Shown here piece by piece: positions 41,894 through 51,500 of a stretch of DNA of 64,000 bases. Source of the DNA: DTKD01 sp964494345 (lineage in GTDB: Bacteria; Armatimonadota; UBA5829); assembly GCA_964494345.1 (NCBI GenBank), contig CAZBSI010000003.1, positions 248,001 through 312,000 of the forward strand, in the 5' to 3' direction. Made by a program: the position numbers and the translations under genes. The notes beneath the pieces are model-generated. The model was not told the DNA's origin. It saw nothing but the letters and a program-made list of their open reading frames with translations, and ran no database searches. How positions within the stretch are numbered: position 1 is the first letter of the stretch; each line of letters begins with the position of its first letter.

Positions 41894-42838
41894 ATGAGAA
41901 ACAACAGATGCGCTGTGTGCCCGGTGTTTTTGTGCATTATGCTCATGCTTGTGCCTAAGGCGGGTTGTTGCCTGGAGATGGGAACCATCAAAGCCGCAAT
42001 AGAACGCTCAATGTCATCTTTGAAAAGCGGCTACGGCTATTTCGCCATATCCTACGTTCAGGCGGATGACCTGTATCAGGCTGAGCAAGCTGGATGGAAC
42101 GCTTCACAGAAAGGCCTCATACGCGTTCAGACACCCGCTGGCCCGGAGTCCCTGGAAAAGCTTTACTGGGCTTTCGATGGGGTCAAATGGCGTCTTGACA
42201 AGAGGACACTTATCCCGGAAAAAGCCTGTGCCGGGTTGAGTCAGGTCGCGTGGAATGGTGCGACAGGCTCTGGACTGACCGGAGCTGATGGTTTCATATC
42301 CAACGATCAGAAACAGACCCGCCTTCAAGCTTTGATCGGAATAATGGATCCATTTGTCGGCGCCGAGAGGAAATTATTGTTAAGCGGCGCTCCGACCTAT
42401 GTTGGAGATGAGACCATTGACAATGTAACCGTGCATCATTTCACTTTGCGGCAGGGCAGCGTAACGAGGGATATCTGGATATCGCCACACAACGGCTACC
42501 TTACCAAGCGAATGCTCACGACCCCCGACCCCGGCAAGGGACGTGTAAGTGTTTACAATGTAGAATCATTTCGTCAATATGATGACGTCTGGTTCCCTGA
42601 AGCAGCCACCGTGGTAAGCTATCTGGATAAAAACGGAGCCAAGTCAGCGCCTGACGTCAAACGTTTCCGCACGTTGGAGTTTCATCCAAACGCTGCGATA
42701 AGCGCCTCAATTTTCACTATCGAGTTTCCAGTGGGCACGACTGTCTACGGCCCACAGACCGCAGTTCAAACTCAGATCGGCGGCATTATAGCTAAGGATG
42801 AAATAGAAGCGCTTCTGAAAGCTCCAGCAGTGCAATAG
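41894..42838 (+). CDS. exported protein, LolA/outer-membrane-lipoprotein-carrier-like fold possible
   Basis: A 314-residue exported protein with no family I can name surely. A signal-like N terminus (CAVCPVFLCIMLMLVPKAGCC) contains several cysteines, so a lipoprotein is possible. The body alternates beta strands (YWAFDGVKWRLDKRTL, VTVHHFTLRQGSVTRDIWIS, DVWFPEAATVVSYLDKNG), a pattern seen in LolA/RseB-like sheets that bind lipid or follow oxidised surface proteins. The ATG at 41894 has GGAGGG 7 nt upstream, and the longer in-frame reading has none. It is preceded by a strong promoter with an operator and a long leader and is followed by a hairpin, so it is a separately controlled single gene. 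Confidence 0.65.
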   Translation: MRNNRCAVCPVFLCIMLMLVPKAGCCLEMGTIKAAIERSMSSLKSGYGYFAISYVQADDLYQAEQAGWNASQKGLIRVQTPAGPESLEKLYWAFDGVKWRLDKRTLIPEKACAGLSQVAWNGATGSGLTGADGFISNDQKQTRLQALIGIMDPFVGAERKLLLSGAPTYVGDETIDNVTVHHFTLRQGSVTRDIWISPHNGYLTKRMLTTPDPGKGRVSVYNVESFRQYDDVWFPEAATVVSYLDKNGAKSAPDVKRFRTLEFHPNAAISASIFTIEFPVGTTVYGPQTAVQTQIGGIIAKDEIEALLKAPAVQ

Positions 42839-42845
42839 GACACCC

Positions 42846-42872
42846 GCAGCCGTGGTTGAATGTCACGGCTGC
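42846..42872 (+). terminator. terminator-like hairpin GCAGCCGTG/CACGGCTGC
   Basis: Perfect 9-bp stem, 9-nt loop, followed by TCTTCTC, 8 bp after the stop of the exported protein gene. The T-rich tail is weak. Confidence 0.6.
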
Positions 42873-42907
42873 TCTTCTCGGACTTCGGACAACTGACTTC
42901 GGACAGC

Positions 42908-43050
42908 GAAAAAAGCAGATTTCTCACAACGTTCGAAATGACAGAGGGTTGGAACGTGATCCAGCGACTTCGCGCAGGATGACTGTAATTGGGGGCGCGG
43001 GATGACGATATTTAGAGCGCGGGATGACGGTATTTAGGGCACAGGATGAT
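42908..43050 (+). repeat. 34-bp element copy 4, family C palindrome and short tandem units
   Basis: 42908-42942 is a diverged copy (AAAAAAGCAGATTTCTCACA, ending CGAAATGAC). 42959-42980 is ATCCAGCG-ACTTCG-CGCAGGAT, family C with one stem mismatch. To about 43050 follow units of the form GCGCGGGATGACGATATTTA, in which the end of the palindrome is itself the repeated unit. No gene lies in this 240-bp convergent gap. Confidence 0.7.
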
Positions 43051-43078
43051 GGGGGCGGTGGGTGAAATTTTGTCCTCC

Positions 43079-44302
43079 TCAATTTATGGCTGCTCTGATT
43101 TCTTCTGGTTTGACCTGGCGTGGGGATATTCGGCGGCGGGCGGCTATGGCTGCTGCGGCGCCGGCGGCGGCTCCTATGCCCAGGCAGATCGTCATAACTC
43201 TGTATGAAGCGTGCGCGTCGTGACTTCCGCTGATACATCGACCCGCCAACAACAATCCGTCGATTTCTCGTGGGACAAGGCAACCGTAGGGTATATCATA
43301 AGGCCGGCACTCAACGGCGGACCCCTCCGATTGACCTGGCCCATCGGGGTTGTGGATGTCGATGACAAATAAAGCATCCTCCACGACCGCATCCGGGCGC
43401 TTTCGACCCTCCAAAAGATCGGCTCGAGTGAGATAATCGCATCCCAAAAATCGCCTCGTCTCACGCACGCCGATCACCGCGGGCATCTCGCTTATAAAGC
43501 AATTTTCATATCCGGGCGCGTGCTTTCTGAGAAACTCGGTGACTATATGAGCCTGCCTGCGACCCTCCAATTCTGCTTTGGTGAGATCATCGGGGGAAGT
43601 GCCGTCGATATAGTTGACCTGGGTGGCGTTTACGGTGACCTCGGAAGGGCGACGAGTGGCATAAGTGCGAATGACGCCGACATTCTCAGGTAATTCACCT
43701 TCACGCATTCCACGCTCGACGATCTGCTCCCAAGTGCCCGCAGGAAGCGTAAGGGCAGCCGCCTCGCCCTCGCTGCCGCACAGCAGAGGGGATGGCTCGA
43801 CACCGCCTATTCTGAACATAATGGAGACGGGCTGAGTAAGGCCGTCGCCCGGTCGACCCTGCTCGAACGGCACCCCCGCTGAGTACGCTATATCGCCATC
43901 ACCGCTGGCATCTATGGTGACCGCAGCCGAAATATCGAAGCGGCCCTGCTTTGTAAATGCGCTGCATCCTGTTACTCTGTCGCCGTCCATAATCGCATTA
44001 GTTGCACAAGTATGTAGAAGTATTTGCGCTTTATCTTGGACAAGCATATCCGCATAATTAAGATCCAGAGTGGAGGGATCGACTTGCCTGCCGCCAAGCC
44101 GATCTATTATATCGTTGACGAATTTACCCTTCACCATCCCCAAAAACGGGGATACCAGGGCGTTGGTGGCCATTCCGCCGAGACGACCGCTGCGCTCTAT
44201 TAAAAGTGTGCTGGCTCCCGCTCTGCTCGCTGCCAGAGCTGCCGCGAAACCCGCCGGCCCTCCGCCGACCACCAGTACATCAACATTCCGGCATTCGTTC
44301 AT
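43079..44302 (-). CDS. FAD-dependent oxidoreductase (FAD_oxidored type)
   Basis: A 407-residue flavoprotein. The N-terminal FAD-binding VLVVGGGPAGFAAALAASRA (residues 9-28) and LIERSGRLGGMAT follow the usual order. DASGDGDIAYSAG near residue 150 and the C-terminal GLLLAGRCISGSHDAHASYR are hallmarks of the FAD-dependent oxidoreductase family often found with glycan-degrading genes. The substrate is unknown. There is no signal peptide, although many relatives have one. ATG is preceded by GGGGG. The gene diverges from the GH94 phosphorylase 126 bp away, which suggests shared control. Confidence 0.85.
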   Translation of the reverse strand: MNECRNVDVLVVGGGPAGFAAALAASRAGASTLLIERSGRLGGMATNALVSPFLGMVKGKFVNDIIDRLGGRQVDPSTLDLNYADMLVQDKAQILLHTCATNAIMDGDRVTGCSAFTKQGRFDISAAVTIDASGDGDIAYSAGVPFEQGRPGDGLTQPVSIMFRIGGVEPSPLLCGSEGEAAALTLPAGTWEQIVERGMREGELPENVGVIRTYATRRPSEVTVNATQVNYIDGTSPDDLTKAELEGRRQAHIVTEFLRKHAPGYENCFISEMPAVIGVRETRRFLGCDYLTRADLLEGRKRPDAVVEDALFVIDIHNPDGPGQSEGSAVECRPYDIPYGCLVPREIDGLLLAGRCISGSHDAHASYRVMTICLGIGAAAGAAAAIAARRRISPRQVKPEEIRAAIN

Positions 44303-44428
44303 AACTCTTACCCCCGTTTTCGTTATCCGCAGAGCGTCGATTTACCTTCAGTTATATAGGGTGCTTCCCTTTGCTTGCCAGTGCGTGTACAATGTAGTCC
44401 TACATAATCCCAACAACGGGAGGCAGCA

Positions 44429-46900
44429 ATGGCGCTTGATAAGTATGGATACTTCACTGAAGACGGTAAGGAGTTCGTAATCACCCGCCCGGATACCCCT
44501 GCGCCCTGGGTCAACTATATATCCAATGGCCGCTACACCGGGCTTGTTTCAAACACAGGGGGTGGGTTCAGCTACTGGATGGATCCGCGGGACAGCAGAA
44601 TTACCCGGTTCCGCTACAATTCATTGCCAGTAGACAGACCAGGCCGGTATGTGTATATCAAAGACGAGGACGGCGAGGCGTGGAGCCTGTCGTGGCAGCC
44701 GACCGGACATAAACCGGACAGCTACGAATGTCGCGTCGGGCTGGGATATCAGACGATAAAACAGAAATATCGAGGAATATCGAGCGAGATCACCTATTTT
44801 GTGCCGCTCGGCGATGACCTCGAGATATGGCTTGTGAAGCTGTGCAACGAGACTTTTGAGCCGAAACGGTTGTCGATTACCAGCTACGTCGAGTTGTGCC
44901 TGGGACATGCGCTGCAGGATTTGATTATGCAGCCCAACGATCAGCATTTTAATCTGGCGAAGTTCTCCCGCGAGGATAACGCCATTTTCGCCACCAAGAA
45001 TTATTGGGTTACCAACCGTGGGGTGTCAGTCGCACAGCCGAACCAGGCCTGGGACAGGTATGTCTTTTTTACCTCCGATCTGCAGGCGAACTCGTGGGAT
45101 TGCCTGAAGGATGCGTTTATCGGGCCGTGGAGGAGCGAGTCTAACCCGGTGGGTATTGAAAAGGATATGCTCTCGGACACGGATATCACCTCCGGAGATG
45201 CGTGTGCCGCGCTGCGGGGAGAGGTGGTGCTGGAGGCGAAACAGGAGGTTGAGTTCGTCGTAATGATGGGCTGCACTCCCGCGTCACCGGACAAAGGCGG
45301 CCTGGCCATTCCACCACCCGGAGCCAGGGAAATTATCGCCAAATATCGTTCACCGAAAGCCGCTCATGAAGAGTTGGCGAAGGTTAAGGCGTATTGGGAC
45401 GCGTACATCGCGCCGGTTCACGTGGAGACGTCTGATGACGAGATGAATAAGATGCTCAACGTCTGGGGCAAGCGGCAGAGCTGGGTTACGTTCAATATGA
45501 ACCGCAACGCGGGGTATTATCACGGCGGGCTGCTGTTTGGAGTTGGAATCAGGGATCAGTGCCAGGACATGATGGGGCCGATTTTGAGCGTGCCGGATCA
45601 GGTCGAGGATAGGTTGCTGGAGGTTCTTTCCAAGCAGTTTGCCGATGGCAGCACCCTGCATAACTATTTCAAACTGACAGGGGTCGGCGAGAAGACTGGC
45701 CACTCAGACACACCGCTCTGGCTGCCGCTGGCAGTGATTAATTATATCAAAGAGACCGGTGACTGGGCGTTTTTGATGAAGGTGGCGCCGTTTTATGATG
45801 GCGGGGAATCGGATGTGCTGGATCACGTGATGCGCGCGTGCGATTATGTGCTGTCGCAGTTGACGGAGAACCACCTGCCGAAGTTCGGCCCTGGCGACTG
45901 GAACGATACCCTGGACTACGTCGGCCGCAAAGGTATCGGCGAAAGCGTATGGGTGGCGCATTTCCTGTGTTATATTCTGCGCGAGACCGCAGATTTGCTG
46001 GATAAGTTCTGCGAGGGCACGGGGTGTTTCGGCATCGTCAGAATCAAGGAGACGGCGGACAGGTACAGGGCGGAATATGATCTGGTCAAGGCGGCGTTGA
46101 ACGAGTGCTGCTGGGATGGCGAGTGGTATATCAGAGGCATCCGCGACGACGGCGAGGTGATCGGCTCCAGTAAAAATAAAGAGGGCCGGATATTTATGAA
46201 CGCGCAGAGTTGGGCTGCGGTTTCGGGGGTTGCGGACGCCAAGCGTGCGAAGAAGGCGATGGACTCAGCAGACAGGCTGTTGATAACTTCGAGAGGGCCA
46301 AAGATCTTATCCCCAAGTTATACACAGGTTGATTCCGGAGTCGGACTTGCCACGAGGTGCGTGCCTGGCAAGAAAGAGAACGGCGCGATTTTCAATCATG
46401 TGGCGGCATGGGCGATATTGGGCAACTGCGTCATAGGAGAAGGCAATCGGGCGTATAGCTATTACCGAAAAACTTTGCCAATGGTACAGGCAATCGACCC
46501 CGATGTGTATAAGATGGAACCGTATGTCTATTCAGAATATGTCACCAGCGACGACCATCTGACATTCGGACAGGCCAGTCACGCCTGGCTGACCGGCTCA
46601 GGGGTCTGGATGTTCCGCGACGGGCTTGATTATATTCTCGGCATTCGCCCGACCTACGACGGATTGATCGTCGATCCGTGTATCCCCGATTCGTGGGACA
46701 GCTACAAAGTGACGCGCAGGTTCCGCGGCGCGACCTATGAAATCGAAGTGATAAACCCCCACCACGTCCAGCACGGCATTGCCGAGATCACTATCGATGG
46801 AGATCACATTGGAGGAAATGTGCTCCCTGTGATAGAAAGAGGAAGTGTGGCAAAGGTCGTATGCGTGATGGGAAATAATTGTGGGGCGGCCCACAAATAG
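44429..46900 (+). CDS. GH94 family glycoside phosphorylase (cellobiose/chitobiose phosphorylase-like)
   Basis: An 823-residue cytoplasmic phosphorylase that splits a beta-linked disaccharide with phosphate to give a sugar 1-phosphate. The N-terminal beta-sandwich (~1-280) has SNTGGGFSYWMDPRDSRITR, typical of GH94. The (alpha/alpha)6 barrel follows with the catalytic Asp490 in GPGDWND and with GGLLFGVGIRDQCQD near residue 370. Length agrees with cellobiose and diacetylchitobiose phosphorylases (about 800-820). Substrate choice is not settled by sequence. GGGAGG precedes the ATG at 6 nt. A sugar 1-phosphate from here could enter the nucleotidyltransferase route at 1919-2647 (inference). Confidence 0.9.
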   Translation: MALDKYGYFTEDGKEFVITRPDTPAPWVNYISNGRYTGLVSNTGGGFSYWMDPRDSRITRFRYNSLPVDRPGRYVYIKDEDGEAWSLSWQPTGHKPDSYECRVGLGYQTIKQKYRGISSEITYFVPLGDDLEIWLVKLCNETFEPKRLSITSYVELCLGHALQDLIMQPNDQHFNLAKFSREDNAIFATKNYWVTNRGVSVAQPNQAWDRYVFFTSDLQANSWDCLKDAFIGPWRSESNPVGIEKDMLSDTDITSGDACAALRGEVVLEAKQEVEFVVMMGCTPASPDKGGLAIPPPGAREIIAKYRSPKAAHEELAKVKAYWDAYIAPVHVETSDDEMNKMLNVWGKRQSWVTFNMNRNAGYYHGGLLFGVGIRDQCQDMMGPILSVPDQVEDRLLEVLSKQFADGSTLHNYFKLTGVGEKTGHSDTPLWLPLAVINYIKETGDWAFLMKVAPFYDGGESDVLDHVMRACDYVLSQLTENHLPKFGPGDWNDTLDYVGRKGIGESVWVAHFLCYILRETADLLDKFCEGTGCFGIVRIKETADRYRAEYDLVKAALNECCWDGEWYIRGIRDDGEVIGSSKNKEGRIFMNAQSWAAVSGVADAKRAKKAMDSADRLLITSRGPKILSPSYTQVDSGVGLATRCVPGKKENGAIFNHVAAWAILGNCVIGEGNRAYSYYRKTLPMVQAIDPDVYKMEPYVYSEYVTSDDHLTFGQASHAWLTGSGVWMFRDGLDYILGIRPTYDGLIVDPCIPDSWDSYKVTRRFRGATYEIEVINPHHVQHGIAEITIDGDHIGGNVLPVIERGSVAKVVCVMGNNCGAAHK

Positions 46901-46929
46901 ATTGGATAGATCAAAAAGGAGTCCAAGGT

Positions 46930-48144
46930 ATGTCCAGCAAACCGAAAGTATCCATATCGAAGGTATCGGACCTCGACAGTATGCAGGCTGTTGAGAAGGC
47001 GGTTCGTGAAGCTGTTGCTTTAGCCTGCGATTTCACGGCGCTTTGCAAAGACAAGCATGTCGTTCTCAAACCGAATGTCTACTGCCCCAGCCCGGCGCCG
47101 ACGACGACAGATCCTCGCGTCATAGCCTCTCTGATCAGAGCGGCGAAGGATGCAGGCGCACGCAGAGTCACCGTTGCGGAAGGGCGATCAATATCGACAG
47201 CATTGTTCCGAAAAAACACCAGCACCACCGAGGCATGTTTCGAGGCGGTGGGGATGAAGCAGGCGGCTCTGGATAACGGAGCCGATATTGTATACCTCGA
47301 AAAGGATGAGTTTTTGAACCCATCCAACCCGGATGCGCTGGTTTTGAAGCATCCGAGCATTCCACGGACGATACTCGAAGCCGAGGTGCTTATCAACGTG
47401 CCGGTGTTAAAGAATCACAGCTTAACTTTAACAACGTTGGGCATCAAAAACCTGCACGGCACCATCGCTGACGCCGATAAACTCTTCGGCCACGACTATA
47501 CCAGAATCCCGCAGAAGCTGGTTGATATCCTGCACTACAACAAACCTGATCTCACCGTCATTGATGGCGTACATGGTCAGGAAGGCGACCATGCGGATAT
47601 GGGCCAGGTCGTTGATATGGGGATTATCATATCCGGCACGGACATAGTGGCCGTCGATGCGGTGGCGGAATCGGCCATTGGATTCGATAATCTTCAAATC
47701 GACACTACTCGACTTGCACACGAGCAGGGCTTCGGAGTCGGCGACATCAATGAGATCGAGGTTGTAGGCACACCGATTGCTGACATACAGCGCAAGTTCG
47801 CGACGCCCGATATCGAGATCACAGAGGAGCGCTTCCCTGGAATCAAGGTCTGCGCGGGCGATTATTGCAAGGGCTGCGAGTATTATGTCCGACGTGGCAT
47901 CGACAAGCTCGTCGAACTTGATGCGCTTGATCCGGACAACCCAGTCACATTGGTCTTCGGGAAAGACCCAAGCGTGGATCCGAACACAGAAGGCAAGGTG
48001 ATTCTTCTCGGCGACTGCGCGATGGAAAGCCACTCGGTGAAGAGACTGCGCGACAAGCTGTGGCTTACCGGCAGGCTGAAGACGGTGTATTGCTGCCCGC
48101 CGATGGAGTTCAGAATGAAGGCGCTGGAGCTTGCGGGGGATTAA
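46930..48144 (+). CDS. DUF362 domain protein
   Basis: A 404-residue protein of the DUF362 family. The first ~300 residues hold VVLKPNVYCPSPAPTTTDP, RRVTVAEG, LINVPVLKNHSLTLTTLGIKNLHGT and VTVIDG-like LTVIDGVHGQEG, the conserved blocks. Family members often carry ferredoxin clusters, but only CAGDYCKGC is seen here, so a full 4Fe-4S ferredoxin is missing. The biochemical role is unknown. The ATG at 46930 has AGGAG 9 nt upstream. It lies 29 bp after the GH94 gene and is probably co-transcribed. A terminator follows at 48171. Confidence 0.85.
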   Translation: MSSKPKVSISKVSDLDSMQAVEKAVREAVALACDFTALCKDKHVVLKPNVYCPSPAPTTTDPRVIASLIRAAKDAGARRVTVAEGRSISTALFRKNTSTTEACFEAVGMKQAALDNGADIVYLEKDEFLNPSNPDALVLKHPSIPRTILEAEVLINVPVLKNHSLTLTTLGIKNLHGTIADADKLFGHDYTRIPQKLVDILHYNKPDLTVIDGVHGQEGDHADMGQVVDMGIIISGTDIVAVDAVAESAIGFDNLQIDTTRLAHEQGFGVGDINEIEVVGTPIADIQRKFATPDIEITEERFPGIKVCAGDYCKGCEYYVRRGIDKLVELDALDPDNPVTLVFGKDPSVDPNTEGKVILLGDCAMESHSVKRLRDKLWLTGRLKTVYCCPPMEFRMKALELAGD

Positions 48145-48170
48145 TTCCCCGTTCATTTGATAGAACACGG

Positions 48171-48198
48171 CCCCGGTTCTTGTTTGAGCCGGGGTTTA
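48171..48198 (+). terminator. intrinsic terminator after the DUF362 gene
   Basis: CCCCGGTTC pairs with GAGCCGGGG (one G.U pair) across loop TTGTTT, followed by TTTATTTATT. Confidence 0.8.
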
Positions 48199-48266
48199 TT
48201 TATTGGGTTTGGGTTGCGACTGAGCAGGTCGGCCGCTACGTTTATACCCCCAGGTTGTGGGTTGTG

Positions 48267-48292
48267 CGGTGGCGATTCGGAGATCGCTACCG
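48267..48292. repeat. family B palindrome copy (CGGTGGCGAT-TCGGAG-ATCGCTACCG)
   Basis: 10-bp stem with one G.U pair and loop TCGGAG, same core as at 14730 and 28209. It opens the repeat region between the convergent DUF362 gene and the large GHL10 gene. Confidence 0.6.
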
Positions 48293-48336
48293 ATCTGTTC
48301 CTGGTCATTGCGGAATCCTATCTGACTTCAGACATC

Positions 48337-48525
48337 GAAAAAAGCAGATTTCTCGCTGCGCTCGAAATGACAACGGGGGCTCGTAATGACAAAGGTCGTG
48401 CTCGTAATGACAAAGGTCGTGGCTCGAAGTGACAAAGAGGCGCTCGTCATGACAAAGGGGGGCTCGAAATGACTATACCGTCAACCGACCACCGATAACC
48501 GTCAACCGATAACCGTCAACGCATT
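48337..48525 (+). repeat. 34-bp element copy 5, tandem array, and CCGTCAACCGATAA repeats
   Basis: 48337-48371 is the element (AAAAAAGCAGATTTCTCGCT, ending CGAAATGAC). About five units of the form TCGTAATGACAAAGGTCGTG follow to about 48474. From 48479 to 48525 a second short tandem motif, CCGTCAACCGATAA and variants, is repeated about four times. The 406-bp gap has no gene. Confidence 0.75.
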
Positions 48526-48550
48526 TCCCCGGCCGACGTCTGCTTTGATT

Positions 48551-51500
48551 TTATTGTACGTTTATCTCTGTTGACAGGATAATCGGGTATGATTGTCCTG
48601 ATAGTGTCCTGCACGATACGGCTCCGGTTACGGCGACGAATGTGTTTTTGGTGGCGGAGCTCGGTGAGCCTGTCCAGATTTTGACCCCTACTCCGCCTTC
48701 CGAATCGGAATGCCCGCTGCCGTCGTCGAGGTAGAAACCATCGGATACCACCGAAGTCACCTTACCCGCGACTCTGACTAGAAGGCCCGTTGTGCAAAGG
48801 CCCAAGCCCCCGATGGATTTTGTGACCATCCCAAGTGGATCAATCGCCGGCCCGATATCTCCCGGCACAACTTTGCAGTCCAAAATTGCCGGTTCGCAAC
48901 CGTCTGCTACTCCGACTATTCCGAAAAGGCCCACCTTCTGATTCGGCGACAAAGATTGGGCGGATTCCACGCGAATGCCGGCCGCTCGGTTTTCCTGCTC
49001 GACGTAGAGCCTGGTCGGGAACACGGCGGTAACGCTGATTGAGTCGATGTAGACCGGCTCTGTTATTAGTTCCTTAGCTTGCGCGATGTTGTCGACCGGG
49101 CTGGCTACCATTACACCAGATGAAATCGCAGGTGCGGATATCAGACCTGCGCCGTTTATAGCTCGAGCGCTGATGTAGTACTTGCAACCAACTCCTAAGG
49201 ATAGTCCATCAATCACAGCCGATGTGCCTGTTCCTGCGTCTGTCCAGGGCTTGACATCGGCTGTGCCCGGTTGAGTGCCGATGGCGTATCTATACATCGC
49301 GATTCCGGATTCTGGATCCGCCCCACTCCATTGGGCGTTTAATGATGTCGTTGAGAGAGTATAGGTCTCATCGGTGACGTTAGACATTACTGGCGGGGTC
49401 AGGTCGCCGAGATATTCGAACTTGACGGCATCCGCTACAACAAGCCCGTCCGCGGTTCCAACCTGGTCGGTAACGGTCACATTGCCGGATTTCCCGGCGT
49501 CGAAATGGGTAATCGGGCCGAGTTGCACCCAGGTATAGTCGTTTTTCTGCTGGTTTACGATAGTCTGCTCGCTTCCTGAAGGCGAATTGACCGTAAAACA
49601 CGCATTGGTGGTGCGGTTGGCGCCTGCATGATAGTACGTAGACACCTTGTAAGACCCAGACCGCGGAAATACCGGAGCCCAAACCGCAGTGGCAGAAGGA
49701 GCGCCGGTGACGCCGGCTCTATATACAAAGCTGCTGGCCCAGCCGGTGGTGTAGGTGGTTCTGATCCAGTTACCAGATAAGGTACAGTAATCCTCGTCGA
49801 GGTCGTCGATGATAATCGTTGTCTCGGCGGGCTTGGTTTTGAATGGGAAAGTGTCTGAGATAGTCGTGCGATCGGCCATATTGGTCGCCTTTATCCGCAG
49901 GGTGTAGTTAGTGTTTGGATTAAGACCCTGAAGAATAGCAGCATGGGAGACCAGATAAGATGAGTTCTCGTCGGTTGACTGGCCAAAGTGAGGCACGAAG
50001 TCGTATTCTACCTGGCCGGTGCAGGGCATATCCGTGAGCCAGGTTATCTTTGCGGTGCCGTCGGTGATGTCTGTAATTGTGATGTCGCTGATTACAGGGG
50101 CGCTGGTGTCGATCTGGGTTAAGGCAAAGTCGCCGTCTTCGATTTGGCCGGCAGTGACGGTAAAGGTTTTCTCCTGGCGATATGGGCCGTAGGCGGCCTC
50201 GACAGTGTAGGTTCCGGGCGTCAGATCGATGAAAGCATAGAAACCAGTGCCGTCGCAGGTCATCGTTCGGCTTTCAGGGCCACTGATCGTGACCGTGGCT
50301 CCATCGGCCCAGGCGTTGTCTGGCGGCGCAGTTACCGTGCCACCGATATGGCCCTTTGTGGGTGCGCTCTTCCACGGCATGTCCGGTATATCAGCCCACT
50401 GCGGAGTGATCTGAGAGAGGAGCTGGGCGTTGAACGTAGACCACGGGCCGTAAGTCGAGGAGGCTTTGTCGATGGCGTATGGAGACTGGTATGAGTATAT
50501 CCCGAACCCGTCGGCATAATTGCCGGCAGGGGAAGGGTCGCGGGTAAGGCTGAGCATATTTATGGCATCGGGCAGGAAATTGAGATAGGTACCCGCATCC
50601 GGCACCATCAACCGATTGCCTTTGCGGTCTTTCTGGAAGTTGATCCAGTTAATGTAGTCCTGAGTTCGAGTGGTCATATTGAAATAGACCATCGGGGCCG
50701 CGAAGTCGATTATGCCTTCCTGTATCCAGCTATCCCAATCGGAGTATTTGAGATAGGCCGACGATTTTAGAAACTCGGCGCGAGTGGAGGCTTTCGGAGA
50801 GGGTGTGCTGCAGATAAAAGAGCCGGAGACCTTGACCCACGGCTTGACGGCCTGGATTTTAGCATAGACTTTTCGGACTACTGCCGTGACCTGGTCTCGT
50901 CTCCATTGCTTGAAAAGTGCGTCTCCGGAAGCCGGTTGTCCCGTTCTGCCGTAGCGTGCATTGAACCGGGCGACACTGGTGGGGTTGTAGCCCTGGGTGC
51001 TGTCGGTGAAGCGGATATAGTCAAAATGGATGCCGTCGATGTCATAGTTATTGACCAAATCCATAACAACGTTGATCACATGTTCCTGGGCTTTGGGGTG
51101 GCCGGGGTCGAAGGTCTTATCTGCAGATTCCTGGCCGTTGGCGTCACAGGTCATCCAATAGTTATCAAGATCGGATGGGTTGCTGTGCTGGGCATATAAA
51201 GCCCCTGTGCCGGTTCGGAATGCGACGATCCAGCAGTGGACCTCTATTCTCTTTTTGCCGCCAGTGGTGTCGTGTGCGGCGTTGATCATAGCCTGAAGGG
51301 CGTTAAAATTCGTCGGAGTCAAACCCGACATGAAGGGTTCGCCGACGGCGGAAGGATAGCAGACATCAGCGCGCCTGCGTACTTGTGGCAGAACCGCGTT
51401 GCAGTTAGCGTTGCGGATATCACCCAACGAAGACGCCACTCCGGGCACGCCAAGCAGCTTGTCCACCTGGGATTGTTTAAGAAAGCCCGCGCTCCACCCC

